A stretch of 64,000 nt of DNA from assembly GCF_005217615.1 (NCBI RefSeq), contig NZ_SZNK01000001.1, forward strand, positions 5,083,001 through 5,147,000, read 5' to 3'. How positions within the stretch are numbered: position 1 is the first letter of the stretch; each line of letters starts with the position of its first letter. Origin of the DNA: Brevibacillus antibioticus (lineage in GTDB: Bacteria; Bacillota; Bacilli; Brevibacillales; Brevibacillaceae). Positions 35,653-44,310 of the stretch are shown one piece after another. A program made the translations under genes and the position numbers. Under the pieces are notes generated by a model. That model saw nothing but the letters and a program-made list of their open reading frames with translations. It ran no database searches and had not been told where the DNA came from.

Positions 35653-36996
35653 ATGGGCGGATTTGTTTCATTTATGGAAAACCGCATGATGCCGATAGCA
35701 GGAAAAATGGCGGAACAAAAGCATCTGCAGGCTATTCGTGACGGAATTATCCTTACTTTGCCTTTGTTGATCATTGGTTCACTGTTCCTCATCATTGGCT
35801 TCATACCAATACCTGGTTATGACGAATTCATGAGCGGAGTTTTCGGCGAAAAATGGCGGACAAAGCTACTGTATCCGGTAGGAGCTACCTTTGACATCAT
35901 GGGATTGATTGTCAGCTTTGGCGTCGCCTACCGACTAGCAGAGAAATACAAGGTCGATCCACTGTCGGCTGGAGCGATTTCTGTTGCTTCCTTCTTGCTC
36001 GCTACTCCGTATAAAGTCATGTTCACCCCTGAGGGAGCGAGTGCAGCCCAAGAGATAGGCGGAGTCATCCCGGTTACGCTGATGGGCAGTCAGGGACTTT
36101 TTGTAGCCATGATATTGGCGATCTTATCAACGGAGATTTATCGTAAAATCATCCAAATGAAAATCGTCATTTCCATGCCACCCGGAGTTCCCCCTGCCGT
36201 TTCCCGCTCTTTTGTGGCATTAATCCCTGCGGGTGCTGTGCTTGTCGTTGTCTGGCTGATTCGAATTCTTTTGGAAAACACCTCCTTTGAGAGTATTCAT
36301 AATATTGTAAAAGATTTGCTTGTTGGACCATTGAGTGTGGTCGGCAGCAGCTTGATTGGCGCCATTATCTGCGTATTGCTTATTCATATACTCTGGGCTG
36401 TTGGTTTGCATGGTGCGGCGATAGTCGGTGGCATAATGAGTCCCATCTGGCTGACACTGATGGACCAGAATAGAGCGGCGTTTCAGGCAAGTCCGAACGG
36501 TGAATTGCCGAACGTCGTTACCACGCAATTTTTTGACATGTGGATCTATGCAGGGGGATCAGGTGCCACTTTGGCTCTCGTTGTCCTGATGGTATTCATG
36601 GCACGAAGCAAACAAATGAAAAACATCGGCAGACTCTCGCTCGGACCTGGTTTGTTTAACATCAATGAACCGGTCATCTTCGGAATGCCGATCGTCATGA
36701 ACCCGCTCCTGATTATTCCGTTTGTGTTTACCCCTGTCATATTGGTTATTATCAGCTATTTTGCGATGTCTCTCGGATGGGTAGCAAAGCCAAGCGGAGT
36801 AGCCGTTCCGTGGACGACACCACTATTTTTCAGCGGGTATTTGGCTACAGGCGGAAAAGTATCGGGGATGGTTCTTCAAGCGGTGAACTTCCTCATCTCA
36901 CTCGCGATCTACTATCCGTTCTTCCGCTTGTGGGATAAACAAAAGGTAAGTGAAGAAAAAGCTGGTACTGCTTCCGATACAGCTGTGACTATGTAA
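35653..36996 (+). CDS. celB: PTS cellobiose/chitobiose-family EIIC permease
   Basis: This is a 447-residue membrane permease of the lactose/cellobiose PTS family with about ten helices. It carries the conserved GLHGAAIVGGIMSPIW and NINEPVIFGMPIVMNP segments, the second being the EIIC substrate-site motif. ATG 35653 is preferred to ATG 35647 because the latter is almost inside the AGGAGGGGG ribosome site. It couples transport to phosphorylation by EIIB. Confidence 0.94.
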   Translation: MGGFVSFMENRMMPIAGKMAEQKHLQAIRDGIILTLPLLIIGSLFLIIGFIPIPGYDEFMSGVFGEKWRTKLLYPVGATFDIMGLIVSFGVAYRLAEKYKVDPLSAGAISVASFLLATPYKVMFTPEGASAAQEIGGVIPVTLMGSQGLFVAMILAILSTEIYRKIIQMKIVISMPPGVPPAVSRSFVALIPAGAVLVVVWLIRILLENTSFESIHNIVKDLLVGPLSVVGSSLIGAIICVLLIHILWAVGLHGAAIVGGIMSPIWLTLMDQNRAAFQASPNGELPNVVTTQFFDMWIYAGGSGATLALVVLMVFMARSKQMKNIGRLSLGPGLFNINEPVIFGMPIVMNPLLIIPFVFTPVILVIISYFAMSLGWVAKPSGVAVPWTTPLFFSGYLATGGKVSGMVLQAVNFLISLAIYYPFFRLWDKQKVSEEKAGTASDTAVTM

Positions 36997-37017
36997 TCGC
37001 TAGAGGAGAGGCTATCT

Positions 37018-37764
37018 ATGAAATTGATTGTGAATGCAGACGATTTTGGGTATTCCAAAGGCGTCAATCTGGGAATCGTCGAAGCACATCGGGAAGGAGT
37101 CGTTACTTCTGCGACCTTGATGGTCAATATGGAGGGGTTCGAGCACGCTGTAGGGTTGGCCAAGGAACATCCAACGCTAGGAGTAGGCATTCATCTGGTA
37201 CTCACATGCGGATCGCCAGTCAGTCAGGACGTACCATCACTAACGGATGGAGAGGGGCGCTTTCAACGCGGGCAAGCTCATTTGATTTCTGCTGCACCGG
37301 AGGAGATCGAGCTGGAGCTGCGGGCTCAATTGGAGAGGTTCGTGGCGTCGGGGATCAAGCTGACGCATATCGACAGCCATCACCATGTACATGCACATCC
37401 AGCCGTTTTGCCGATTGTTCTGAAGCTGGCAGAGGAATATAGAGTGCCCGTTCGCTATCCGTGGATGTCCGGGACACAGGAGCAGCGAGACCAGTCGAGT
37501 GTTCCTACGACAGAAGGCTTTTCTCATCATTTTTATGGAGACGACCTCACCGTACAATCCTTCGTCAGGATCATAGAGGATATGGCAGATTATCCTGTGG
37601 TTGAGATCATGACGCACCCTGCTTATTTGGACGAAGCGGTACTGACAGGCAGTTCATACGCAAAGCAACGAACCACAGAATTGAAAATCTTAACAGCAGC
37701 AGAGTTAAAACAGTACATTCGCGATCAAAAAATACAGCTCGTGACTTTTAGCGAACTTGGATAG
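37018..37764 (+). CDS. chbG: ChbG/YdjC-family carbohydrate deacetylase
   Basis: This 248-residue enzyme has metal-binding NADDFGYS (6-13) and HIDSHHHVHAHP (about 119-130), the ChbG/YdjC signature. E. coli ChbG mono-deacetylates chitobiose-6-phosphate, which makes it usable by the GH4 enzyme ChbF. Its presence between EIIC and EIIA is the best evidence that this PTS handles chitin disaccharides and not cellobiose. Confidence 0.92.
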   Translation: MKLIVNADDFGYSKGVNLGIVEAHREGVVTSATLMVNMEGFEHAVGLAKEHPTLGVGIHLVLTCGSPVSQDVPSLTDGEGRFQRGQAHLISAAPEEIELELRAQLERFVASGIKLTHIDSHHHVHAHPAVLPIVLKLAEEYRVPVRYPWMSGTQEQRDQSSVPTTEGFSHHFYGDDLTVQSFVRIIEDMADYPVVEIMTHPAYLDEAVLTGSSYAKQRTTELKILTAAELKQYIRDQKIQLVTFSELG

Positions 37765-37776
37765 GTGGAGATAGAT

Positions 37777-38103
37777 TTGGACCATACAGACGTTATTTTT
37801 CAACTAATACTTCACGGAGGAAACGCGCGGAGTCTGGCAATGGAAGCGATCGCTCTGGCTAAAAATAGAGACTTGTCAGGCGCAGAGGATGCGTTGAAGC
37901 GTGCAGGGGAAGAGCTCGGTCGTGCACACCAAAATCAAACGGAACTTATCCAGAAGGAGATATCGGGCGAAAAGACTGAGATCAGCATGCTCTTGATTCA
38001 CGCCCAGGATCATTTGATGAACGCAATTACCGTCAAGGATTTGGCTTCGGAGTTTGTAGAGCTGTACAGCCAAATCCATGCAGGCAAGGAGGCAGGAGTA
38101 TGA
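37777..38103 (+). CDS. celC: PTS cellobiose/chitobiose-family EIIA component
   Basis: This 108-residue helical EIIA of the lactose/cellobiose family has its phospho-accepting His in LLIHAQDHLMNA (about residue 75-80 region) and the typical GNARSLAMEAI N-terminal helix. The TTG at 37777 is chosen because GGTGGAG lies just before it; a GTG at 37765 would sit inside that site. Its stop overlaps the next start as ATGA. Confidence 0.9.
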   Translation: MDHTDVIFQLILHGGNARSLAMEAIALAKNRDLSGAEDALKRAGEELGRAHQNQTELIQKEISGEKTEISMLLIHAQDHLMNAITVKDLASEFVELYSQIHAGKEAGV

Positions 38104-39422
38104 GCGGAATCAAAATTGTGACGATCGGTGGAGGGTCTAGCTATACACCTGAGCTGGTGGAAGGCTTCATCAAGCGCTACGATGAGTTGCCCGTCCGAGA
38201 GCTGTGGCTGGTGGATATTCCAGAGGGCGAGAAAAAGCTGCAAACAGTAGGTGCCCTGGCAAAAAGGATGATAGAGAAGGCAGGGGTGCCCATCGAGATT
38301 CATCTGACGCTGGATCGGCGAAAAGCACTTGCGGGCGCAGACTTTGTTACGACACAAATGCGCGTGGGCCTCTTGGAAGCGCGAATCAAGGATGAGCGGA
38401 TTCCTTTGAAATACGGGGTGATCGGTCAGGAAACGAATGGTCCTGGTGGCTTGTTCAAAGGCTTGCGTACGATTCCGGTCATTATGGACATTTGTCATGA
38501 CATGGAAGAGCTATGTCCAGATGCTTGGCTGATTAACTTCACGAATCCGGCTGGTATGGTCACAGAGGCAGTGCTGCGGTATACCAATCGCAAAAAGGTC
38601 ATTGGACTATGCAATGTTCCCATCGGGATGAAAATGGGTGTTGCCACGGTTTTAGGCGTCGAGCAATCAAGGGTTCATATTGATTTTGCCGGTTTGAATC
38701 ATATGATCTTTGGACTGGGTGTGTACCTAGATGGGGAAAATGTCATTTCCCAGGTAATTGATAAAATAACAGGCGACCAATCCGGCATTACGATGCAAAA
38801 CATTTTGGACCTTGGCTGGGATAAAGATTTCATCAAAGCATTGGGGATTCTCCCGTGCCCGTATCATCGTTACTACTACCAGACGCGCACGATGCTTGAG
38901 CATGAGCTGGAAGAAGCGGAGCAGAAGGGTACGCGGGCTGAAGTGGTCAAGCAGATGGAAGCGGAGCTATTTGCGCTCTACGAGGATCCAGACTTAGATA
39001 TCAAGCCTCCGCAGTTGGAGAAGCGTGGCGGGGCCTATTACAGCGAGGCTGCCTGCAATCTTATTTACTCCATTTACAACGACAAGCGCGATATCCAGAC
39101 GGTAAATGTTCGCAACAATGGAGCGATTGCCAGCATTCCGGATGATTCGGCGGTCGAGGTAAACTGCGTGATTACAAGAGAAGGCCCGATTCCATTGGCT
39201 GTTGGTGATTTGCCTGTTCCCGTGCGTGGACTCGTACAGCAAATCAAGTCGTTTGAGCGAGTAGCAGCTGAGGCAGCTGTAACGGGTGATTACCATAAGG
39301 CGCTATTGGCGATGAATATTAACCCGTTGGTGTCGTCTGATGTGGCCGCAAAAAAAATACTCGATGAGATGCTGGAGGCGCACAAGGAGCATCTGCCCCA
39401 GTTTTTCAAGCCCGTCACATAA
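38100..39422 (+). CDS. chbF: 6-phospho-beta-glucosidase/chitobiase, glycoside hydrolase family 4
   Basis: This 440-residue NAD- and metal-dependent hydrolase of the ChbF/CelF type has an N-terminal Rossmann motif TIGGGSSYTPELV (7-19). It carries the metal-site Cys in GLCNVPIG and His in GLNHMIFG. GH4 enzymes oxidise C3 of the 6-phosphorylated sugar before bond cleavage. The ATG overlaps the EIIA stop by four bases, so it is coupled. It would split the phosphorylated disaccharide made by the PTS. Confidence 0.95.
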   Translation: MSGIKIVTIGGGSSYTPELVEGFIKRYDELPVRELWLVDIPEGEKKLQTVGALAKRMIEKAGVPIEIHLTLDRRKALAGADFVTTQMRVGLLEARIKDERIPLKYGVIGQETNGPGGLFKGLRTIPVIMDICHDMEELCPDAWLINFTNPAGMVTEAVLRYTNRKKVIGLCNVPIGMKMGVATVLGVEQSRVHIDFAGLNHMIFGLGVYLDGENVISQVIDKITGDQSGITMQNILDLGWDKDFIKALGILPCPYHRYYYQTRTMLEHELEEAEQKGTRAEVVKQMEAELFALYEDPDLDIKPPQLEKRGGAYYSEAACNLIYSIYNDKRDIQTVNVRNNGAIASIPDDSAVEVNCVITREGPIPLAVGDLPVPVRGLVQQIKSFERVAAEAAVTGDYHKALLAMNINPLVSSDVAAKKILDEMLEAHKEHLPQFFKPVT

Positions 39423-39435
39423 GGATGGGACTCGA

Positions 39436-40275
39436 GTGAAATACAAACTCCTCGCCTTGGATGTGGACGGAACGATTTTGATGTCGAACCACACCTTATC
39501 CAAAGTAACAGAGCGGGCCATTACCCAGTTAGTGAAGCAAGGGGTCCACGTCACACTGGCAACCGGCAGGGCATACCCATCGGCCAAATCGTTGGCGCAA
39601 CAGTTCCAGATCAGCGCACCACTTGTTTCCCATGATGGCGCATACGTAGCAGATCCCAAGACGGATCAAGTGCTGTATGTACAGCGTATTCCGTATGAGA
39701 TAGCGGCGAGGATTACAGATATACTCGTATCGCATGGCTTGGATGTCATGCTGCTGCATGAGTCTTATGCTGTCACGAATCGCACCTGGAAGTGGACGGA
39801 CTTGTTTCCGTTGTTAAATGCCTGGACACTGCGCCAGCTCTGGAAAAATCAATACCCGCTCAAAATACAGGCTTCGCGGTTGATAGCCGGATACGTTCAA
39901 AAACATGAAGTGTGTGCTCCGAAAATATTCGTCACGGGCGACGAGAAGCGTCTGTTGACAGCCAGACAAGAGCTGGAGAAAGCCGAGCTGTCGGGGATTC
40001 GCGTGACGGCATCGGGCGCGAATAATTTGGAGATATTGCCTGTGGGCATCTCCAAGGCAAGTGGTCTAGCAGTAGTGAGTGAGAGACTTGCGATTCAGCC
40101 TGACGAGATCGTTGCTGTAGGTGACAATTACAATGATGCAGAGATGCTCCAATTCGCCGGAATGGGTGTGGCGATGGGCAATGCCCCTGATGATCTGAAA
40201 CAGCTGGCTCGGCATGTTACGGAAACGAACGATCGGCATGGGGTGGCAGAAGTCATCGAGAAGTTTTTCTTGTAA
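39436..40275 (+). CDS. HAD superfamily Cof-type sugar phosphatase
   Basis: This 279-residue cytoplasmic hydrolase has the HAD nucleophile motif DVDGTIL (7-13), a C2 cap and the terminal GDNYNDAEML motif of the Cof/YwtE group. The GTG start at 39436 follows AAGGA by about ten bases; longer reading frames run into the GH4 gene. In this operon it may remove phosphate from a sugar phosphate to relieve overload. That role is inferred from position only. Confidence 0.9.
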   Translation: MKYKLLALDVDGTILMSNHTLSKVTERAITQLVKQGVHVTLATGRAYPSAKSLAQQFQISAPLVSHDGAYVADPKTDQVLYVQRIPYEIAARITDILVSHGLDVMLLHESYAVTNRTWKWTDLFPLLNAWTLRQLWKNQYPLKIQASRLIAGYVQKHEVCAPKIFVTGDEKRLLTARQELEKAELSGIRVTASGANNLEILPVGISKASGLAVVSERLAIQPDEIVAVGDNYNDAEMLQFAGMGVAMGNAPDDLKQLARHVTETNDRHGVAEVIEKFFL

Positions 40276-40325
40276 GAGGTTGTTCAAAAAGTCGTTAAGC
40301 ACAGGACAGGAAGGGAGGCGTGAAA

Positions 40326-40589
40326 TTGATCCGAATGAATCTGGAAGTAGCCGTGAGTGGAGGTCTCCATGCTCGCCCTGCTTCTGTCTTGGTGAACCTG
40401 CTCAATCAATACAGCTCGTCGGTCAAGATGATCTACAATGACAAGCAGGCGAATGGCAAAAGCATCCTCAGCGTAATGGCTCTGGGGGTAAAGACCGGAG
40501 ATGGAATTATGTTTGAGGTGGAGGGGGCCGATGAGCAAGAAGTGGCTGCCAGTATTGAGGCCCTGTTTGAAAGGAACTTTGCCATCTAA
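40326..40589 (+). CDS. HPr-like phosphocarrier of the chitobiose operon
   Basis: This 87-residue HPr-family protein has His15 in GLHARPA, the PEP-dependent phosphorylation site, and Ser46 in GKSILSVM, the HPr kinase site. The TTG at 40326 is seven bases from GGGAGG and gives the canonical 15/46 numbering; a GTG at 40320 is possible. It ends the sigma-54 operon, so a dedicated HPr is made together with the EII proteins. Compare the second HPr at 63361. Confidence 0.9.
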   Translation: MIRMNLEVAVSGGLHARPASVLVNLLNQYSSSVKMIYNDKQANGKSILSVMALGVKTGDGIMFEVEGADEQEVAASIEALFERNFAI

Positions 40590-40609
40590 CAGGGAGAAAA
40601 TCACGTAAT

Positions 40610-40642
40610 AAAGCCAGTGCCTGACGATCGGGCACTGGCTTT
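40610..40642. terminator. Bidirectional terminator between the PTS operon and the sensor kinase gene
   Basis: AAAGCCAGTGCC pairs with GGCACTGGCTTT (one G near the loop unpaired) across an eight-base loop. Flanking A and T allow use by both convergent units. Confidence 0.88.
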
Positions 40643-40654
40643 CCTATTTGATCC

Positions 40655-42826
40655 TTACGCGTGCTTGCGGAATACGACCATGACTTTGAAGTAATCGCCA
40701 TCAATATCGATAGACAGCTTGCCGCCTTGCAATTCTACGATACTTTTTGCGATAGCCAAGCCGAGGCCAGAGCCTTCGGTATGACGGGATTGATCAGCGC
40801 GCTTGAACCGTTCAAACAGTTCCTGTGCATCAAAGTCGATTTCATAGGCGGAGACATTTTTGAACGTCAGGATGACCTCATCCTGTGTCTCTGCCAAATG
40901 GATCAGGACGCGTGTATTCGGCATGGAATACTTCAGAGCGTTGCCAATCAGATTCTCGAATACACGCCACGTTTTCTTACCATCTAGAGGGGCGACGATC
41001 TTCGGCTGTTCCGTTGTTACGCGGAAGGTGAGCGTCGATTGCTCGATTTTATCACTGAATTCTGCGATAGATTGGTTGAGCAGGGAAGCTACATTCACTT
41101 GCTCGATATTCAGTTCCACCGCGCCGCTGGACATTTTGGCTGCGTCAAACAGGTCATCGATGAGAACGCGCAGTCGATCTGCTTTGCGATCCAAGACATC
41201 GACGTAGCTCTTGCGTTCCTCTGGCGTCAGATTTTCTTGTTTGAGCAGGTTCACGTAGTTGATAATCGACGTCAGCGGTGTTTTTAAATCATGAGAAACA
41301 TTGGTGATCAATTCGGATTTCATGCGCTCGCTCTTCATCTGCTCTTCCATCGCGTGCTTGAGTCCCTTTGTGATGTTGTTCAGAGAGTGCGCGAGATCAG
41401 ATAGTTTTCCTCTTTGTACCTTCTGAATCGTAGCGTTCAGATTGCCTCCAGCCATTTCGGAGGCACCGTGCATGATGCGATTCATCAGTCCCAAACGGCG
41501 TAGGGTGTATGGGAAAACGACAACCATGTAGAACATGCCATACAAAAAGCTGAGAATCAGTAAGCCTCCAGACCCTGCGAATAGGGCGACGAATGCGAAA
41601 ACGATACTTATTCCGAACATGACCGTCAGGATGAACAACGTGGATACTTTAAAGAACATGCCGCGATTGGCATAGCTTTCTTGAAGAAGGACACGTTGTC
41701 TGGCGCAGATACTCTTTTGCCACTGCTGCGTAAATCTTTCGGGTTGGTTGTACATAAGCCATGCCTCCATGAATTGTAGAAGCAGGTAAGCGGTAAACAA
41801 CGAAACGAAGGCAAGGGTGAAGAAATGCTCCCCATCAACTGGTAAGAAGAAAAAGCGCACGCTTGCCAACATGACCAAATATATCATTCCAAGTACGAAC
41901 AATAGCGCCATCCGGATATCCAGCGGAATCAGTCGGAACAGGGCTAGGCTTTTGGCTACAAGTGGTACTTCCAACGCTTTGCTGGCTGGCAAATACCAGT
42001 AGCAGAGTGCGAGGATGAGCAGCGTGCCCCCGAGCAGGACAAACTCGGCAATCAATCGATCCCGAATGGAATCGTAATAAAGCGCATCTGCGTGGACCTG
42101 ACTATATCCATCCGGGGAATATGGAACATAAAAGATTCCGCTTAATTCGTTTAGTTGATAAGTGCGACTGATGTTTTCGACAGCTCCATGCGGATTGGGG
42201 GAGGTGTCCGGGATATTGATCCAGAAGCGAGCATGTCGATTCAGTTCATCGTCAGAAGGGTAATGACCCAGATTGGTGTAAACTCTGTCGTTCTTCTTAT
42301 CGGTGACATAGAATCTGTAGGAACCGGACCGCAGTGTAAGGCTGTTTTTTTGTTCCTCGTATGCGGTATCTTTATCAGCGATAGCTTGCTTCACTCGTTC
42401 TTGCCAACTATCTACCTCATGAGCGGTTTGTTCTTGCAGGCTGTTTTTTTGTTCGACTTTTAGTCTGTTGACTTCGTCTGTATTTCCATCTTCTGTGGCT
42501 TGACGTATTCGTGACGAGAATTCCTCTGCGTTATCCTTCTGGATGGATTTGAGATTGTCCTCATGCTCTTTCTTGAGCTCATTCGCTGTTTTCTCGTCCA
42601 GCTTTCCTGGAGTGTAGTCTGCATAATCTACATGAACCTTTTTCACCAGATCAGCAAATGTCTCTAATTCACGATTGAAGCCTGGGCTTTGAAAGTAATT
42701 ATCCTCTTGGAGATTCTCGCGTTTATGGTACAGATCGGTCATCGTTAGGAGAGCAAGCGAGATACTCACGATCATAACAATGAGCACGGGCACCGCAAAG
42801 CGTTTATTTTTCGATTTTGTATCCAA
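40655..42826 (-). CDS. Large membrane sensor histidine kinase
   Basis: This is a 723-residue kinase. One transmembrane segment (about 10-28) precedes a charged, coiled extracellular domain (about 30-245), then a block of further helices (about 250-440), a HAMP-like linker, a HisKA domain (NVSHDLKTPLTSI) and an ATPase domain ending in GSGLGLAIAKS. The helix-rich middle suggests membrane or envelope stress sensing, but no ligand is evident. It overlaps the response regulator gene by 23 bases. Confidence 0.9.
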   Translation of the reverse strand: MDTKSKNKRFAVPVLIVMIVSISLALLTMTDLYHKRENLQEDNYFQSPGFNRELETFADLVKKVHVDYADYTPGKLDEKTANELKKEHEDNLKSIQKDNAEEFSSRIRQATEDGNTDEVNRLKVEQKNSLQEQTAHEVDSWQERVKQAIADKDTAYEEQKNSLTLRSGSYRFYVTDKKNDRVYTNLGHYPSDDELNRHARFWINIPDTSPNPHGAVENISRTYQLNELSGIFYVPYSPDGYSQVHADALYYDSIRDRLIAEFVLLGGTLLILALCYWYLPASKALEVPLVAKSLALFRLIPLDIRMALLFVLGMIYLVMLASVRFFFLPVDGEHFFTLAFVSLFTAYLLLQFMEAWLMYNQPERFTQQWQKSICARQRVLLQESYANRGMFFKVSTLFILTVMFGISIVFAFVALFAGSGGLLILSFLYGMFYMVVVFPYTLRRLGLMNRIMHGASEMAGGNLNATIQKVQRGKLSDLAHSLNNITKGLKHAMEEQMKSERMKSELITNVSHDLKTPLTSIINYVNLLKQENLTPEERKSYVDVLDRKADRLRVLIDDLFDAAKMSSGAVELNIEQVNVASLLNQSIAEFSDKIEQSTLTFRVTTEQPKIVAPLDGKKTWRVFENLIGNALKYSMPNTRVLIHLAETQDEVILTFKNVSAYEIDFDAQELFERFKRADQSRHTEGSGLGLAIAKSIVELQGGKLSIDIDGDYFKVMVVFRKHA

Positions 42827-43496
42827 TTCCCCATACCACCTTCAAGTATTTAGGTTCCTTCGGGTTGATCTCTATTTTTTCCCGAATACGCCTCACATGG
42901 ACAGCCACCGTGTTTTCCGCGTTCATATAAGGCTCTCTCCAGACCCGTTCATAAATTTCCTCGATCGAAAACACCCGACCCTTGTTTTCCATTAACAGCT
43001 CCAGGATTTTGTATTCGGTGGCGGTCAGGCGAACCTCGTTACCGTCAATCGCTACATTTTTCGTGCTTTTGTTCAAGGTCAAGCCGCGTACCTGAAGCTC
43101 ATCTTCTGTCATTTGAGCGCTTCCCAGGTTCGTAAAACGTCTTAACTGAGATTTGACCCTGGCGATGAGCTCCAAGGGATTAAAAGGCTTCGTCACATAG
43201 TCATCGGCACCGATGTTGAGCCCGAGGATTTTATCGGTATCCTCTGATTTGGCAGAGAGCATGATGATCGGGATGTTTTTTTTCTGCCGGATTTGAAAGG
43301 TGGCGGTCATTCCGTCCATTTTTGGCATCATGATGTCCATCAGGATGAGCTGGATATCTTCGCGTTCCAGTACGTCTAGCGCTTCCTGTCCATTACTAGC
43401 CTTGAATACGGTCATGGATTCATTTTTGAGATAGATTTCAATAGCATCGCGGATTTCTTCCTCGTCGTCGACTACGAGGACTTGATATTTGGTCAT
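42804..43496 (-). CDS. OmpR-family response regulator
   Basis: This 230-residue regulator has a receiver domain (VDDEEE, phospho-acceptor in ILMDIMMP, Lys in YVTKPF) and a winged-helix DNA-binding domain (about 130-228; RVWREPYMNAENTVAVHVRRIREK). ATG 43496 follows AAGGTGG by eight bases; a GTG at 43508 is in frame but overlaps that site. It is the first gene of the unit with the large sensor kinase. Confidence 0.93.
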   Translation of the reverse strand: MTKYQVLVVDDEEEIRDAIEIYLKNESMTVFKASNGQEALDVLEREDIQLILMDIMMPKMDGMTATFQIRQKKNIPIIMLSAKSEDTDKILGLNIGADDYVTKPFNPLELIARVKSQLRRFTNLGSAQMTEDELQVRGLTLNKSTKNVAIDGNEVRLTATEYKILELLMENKGRVFSIEEIYERVWREPYMNAENTVAVHVRRIREKIEINPKEPKYLKVVWGIGYKIEK

Positions 43497-43511
43497 GATT
43501 CGTCCCACCTT

Positions 43512-43525
43512 ATGAATGCATTCAT
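43512..43525. promoter_or_regulatory. Perfect 14-base palindrome upstream of the response regulator
   Basis: ATGAATGCATTCAT lies 16 bases before the regulator ATG. It may be an operator; no matching copy was noticed elsewhere. Confidence 0.3.
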
Positions 43526-43677
43526 GGTACTATCTTAACGCCCAGCTCTAACAAAACAGTAATGAAATGTCTTACAAATTTCTTAATAAACCCCGTTCAG
43601 GAAATGCTAGCTGATAGGATCAAACCGATAAATAAGGTAAGATGTGAGGAAGAATACAAGAAGATTGGTGATTGCTT

Positions 43678-44292
43678 TTGCTGGAATGGACAGGGGAGAG
43701 AATTATCCCCAAGCTATTAAAACCTACGAATGGTATGCTACTGGAGCACATAGCCAGATATTATTTTGCCGCGCCTTATGTAAAAGGTCGAGTGCTGGAT
43801 ATCGCTTGCGGTACCGGCTATGGATGTCATATGATCGCAAAGGATCGAAAACGAGAGCTGACAGAACTGATCGGAGTCGACAACGATGAGGCGACGATCT
43901 TTTATGCCAATCGGGAATACAACCATCAAAAGATTACGTATCAGCAGGGTGACGCGCTTGATCCGGCGCTTCCCGAGCAATTGGGGTTGTTTGATACGAT
44001 TTTGAGCTTTGAGACCATTGAGCATGTTGCAGACGATTTGTTGTTTATGGATAACTTGTATCGGATGCTGAAACCAGGTGGTACGCTCGTGCTGTCCAGT
44101 CCATTTGGCAGAGGGCGGGGCATGCAGACGAGTGAGCCCTTTCATGTTCATCAGTTGACGCAGGAAGAGTTCGTGGAGCTGTTTGTACGCTATTCTGATG
44201 TGGATATTTACTATCAGAGGGGCGTTACGTTTGAAAAAACACCTCGCGATGGCGTACGGTACTTTATCGGCATGGCAGTTTGTACGAAATAA
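43678..44292 (+). CDS. SAM-dependent methyltransferase (class I)
   Basis: This 204-residue enzyme has the SAM-binding motif VLDIACGTGYG (about 38-48), an acidic post-motif (IGVDNDE) and motif IV-like LSFETIEHV. It fits the Methyltransf_11/UbiE-like fold; the substrate is unknown. The N-terminal EWTGERIIP is a recurrent motif in this subgroup. TTG 43678 follows GGTGAT by five bases; TTG 43672 is an alternative. The DEAD-box helicase gene starts 18 bases downstream. Confidence 0.85.
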   Translation: MLEWTGERIIPKLLKPTNGMLLEHIARYYFAAPYVKGRVLDIACGTGYGCHMIAKDRKRELTELIGVDNDEATIFYANREYNHQKITYQQGDALDPALPEQLGLFDTILSFETIEHVADDLLFMDNLYRMLKPGGTLVLSSPFGRGRGMQTSEPFHVHQLTQEEFVELFVRYSDVDIYYQRGVTFEKTPRDGVRYFIGMAVCTK

Positions 44293-44310
44293 TTACGGGT
44301 TGATTCAAGA

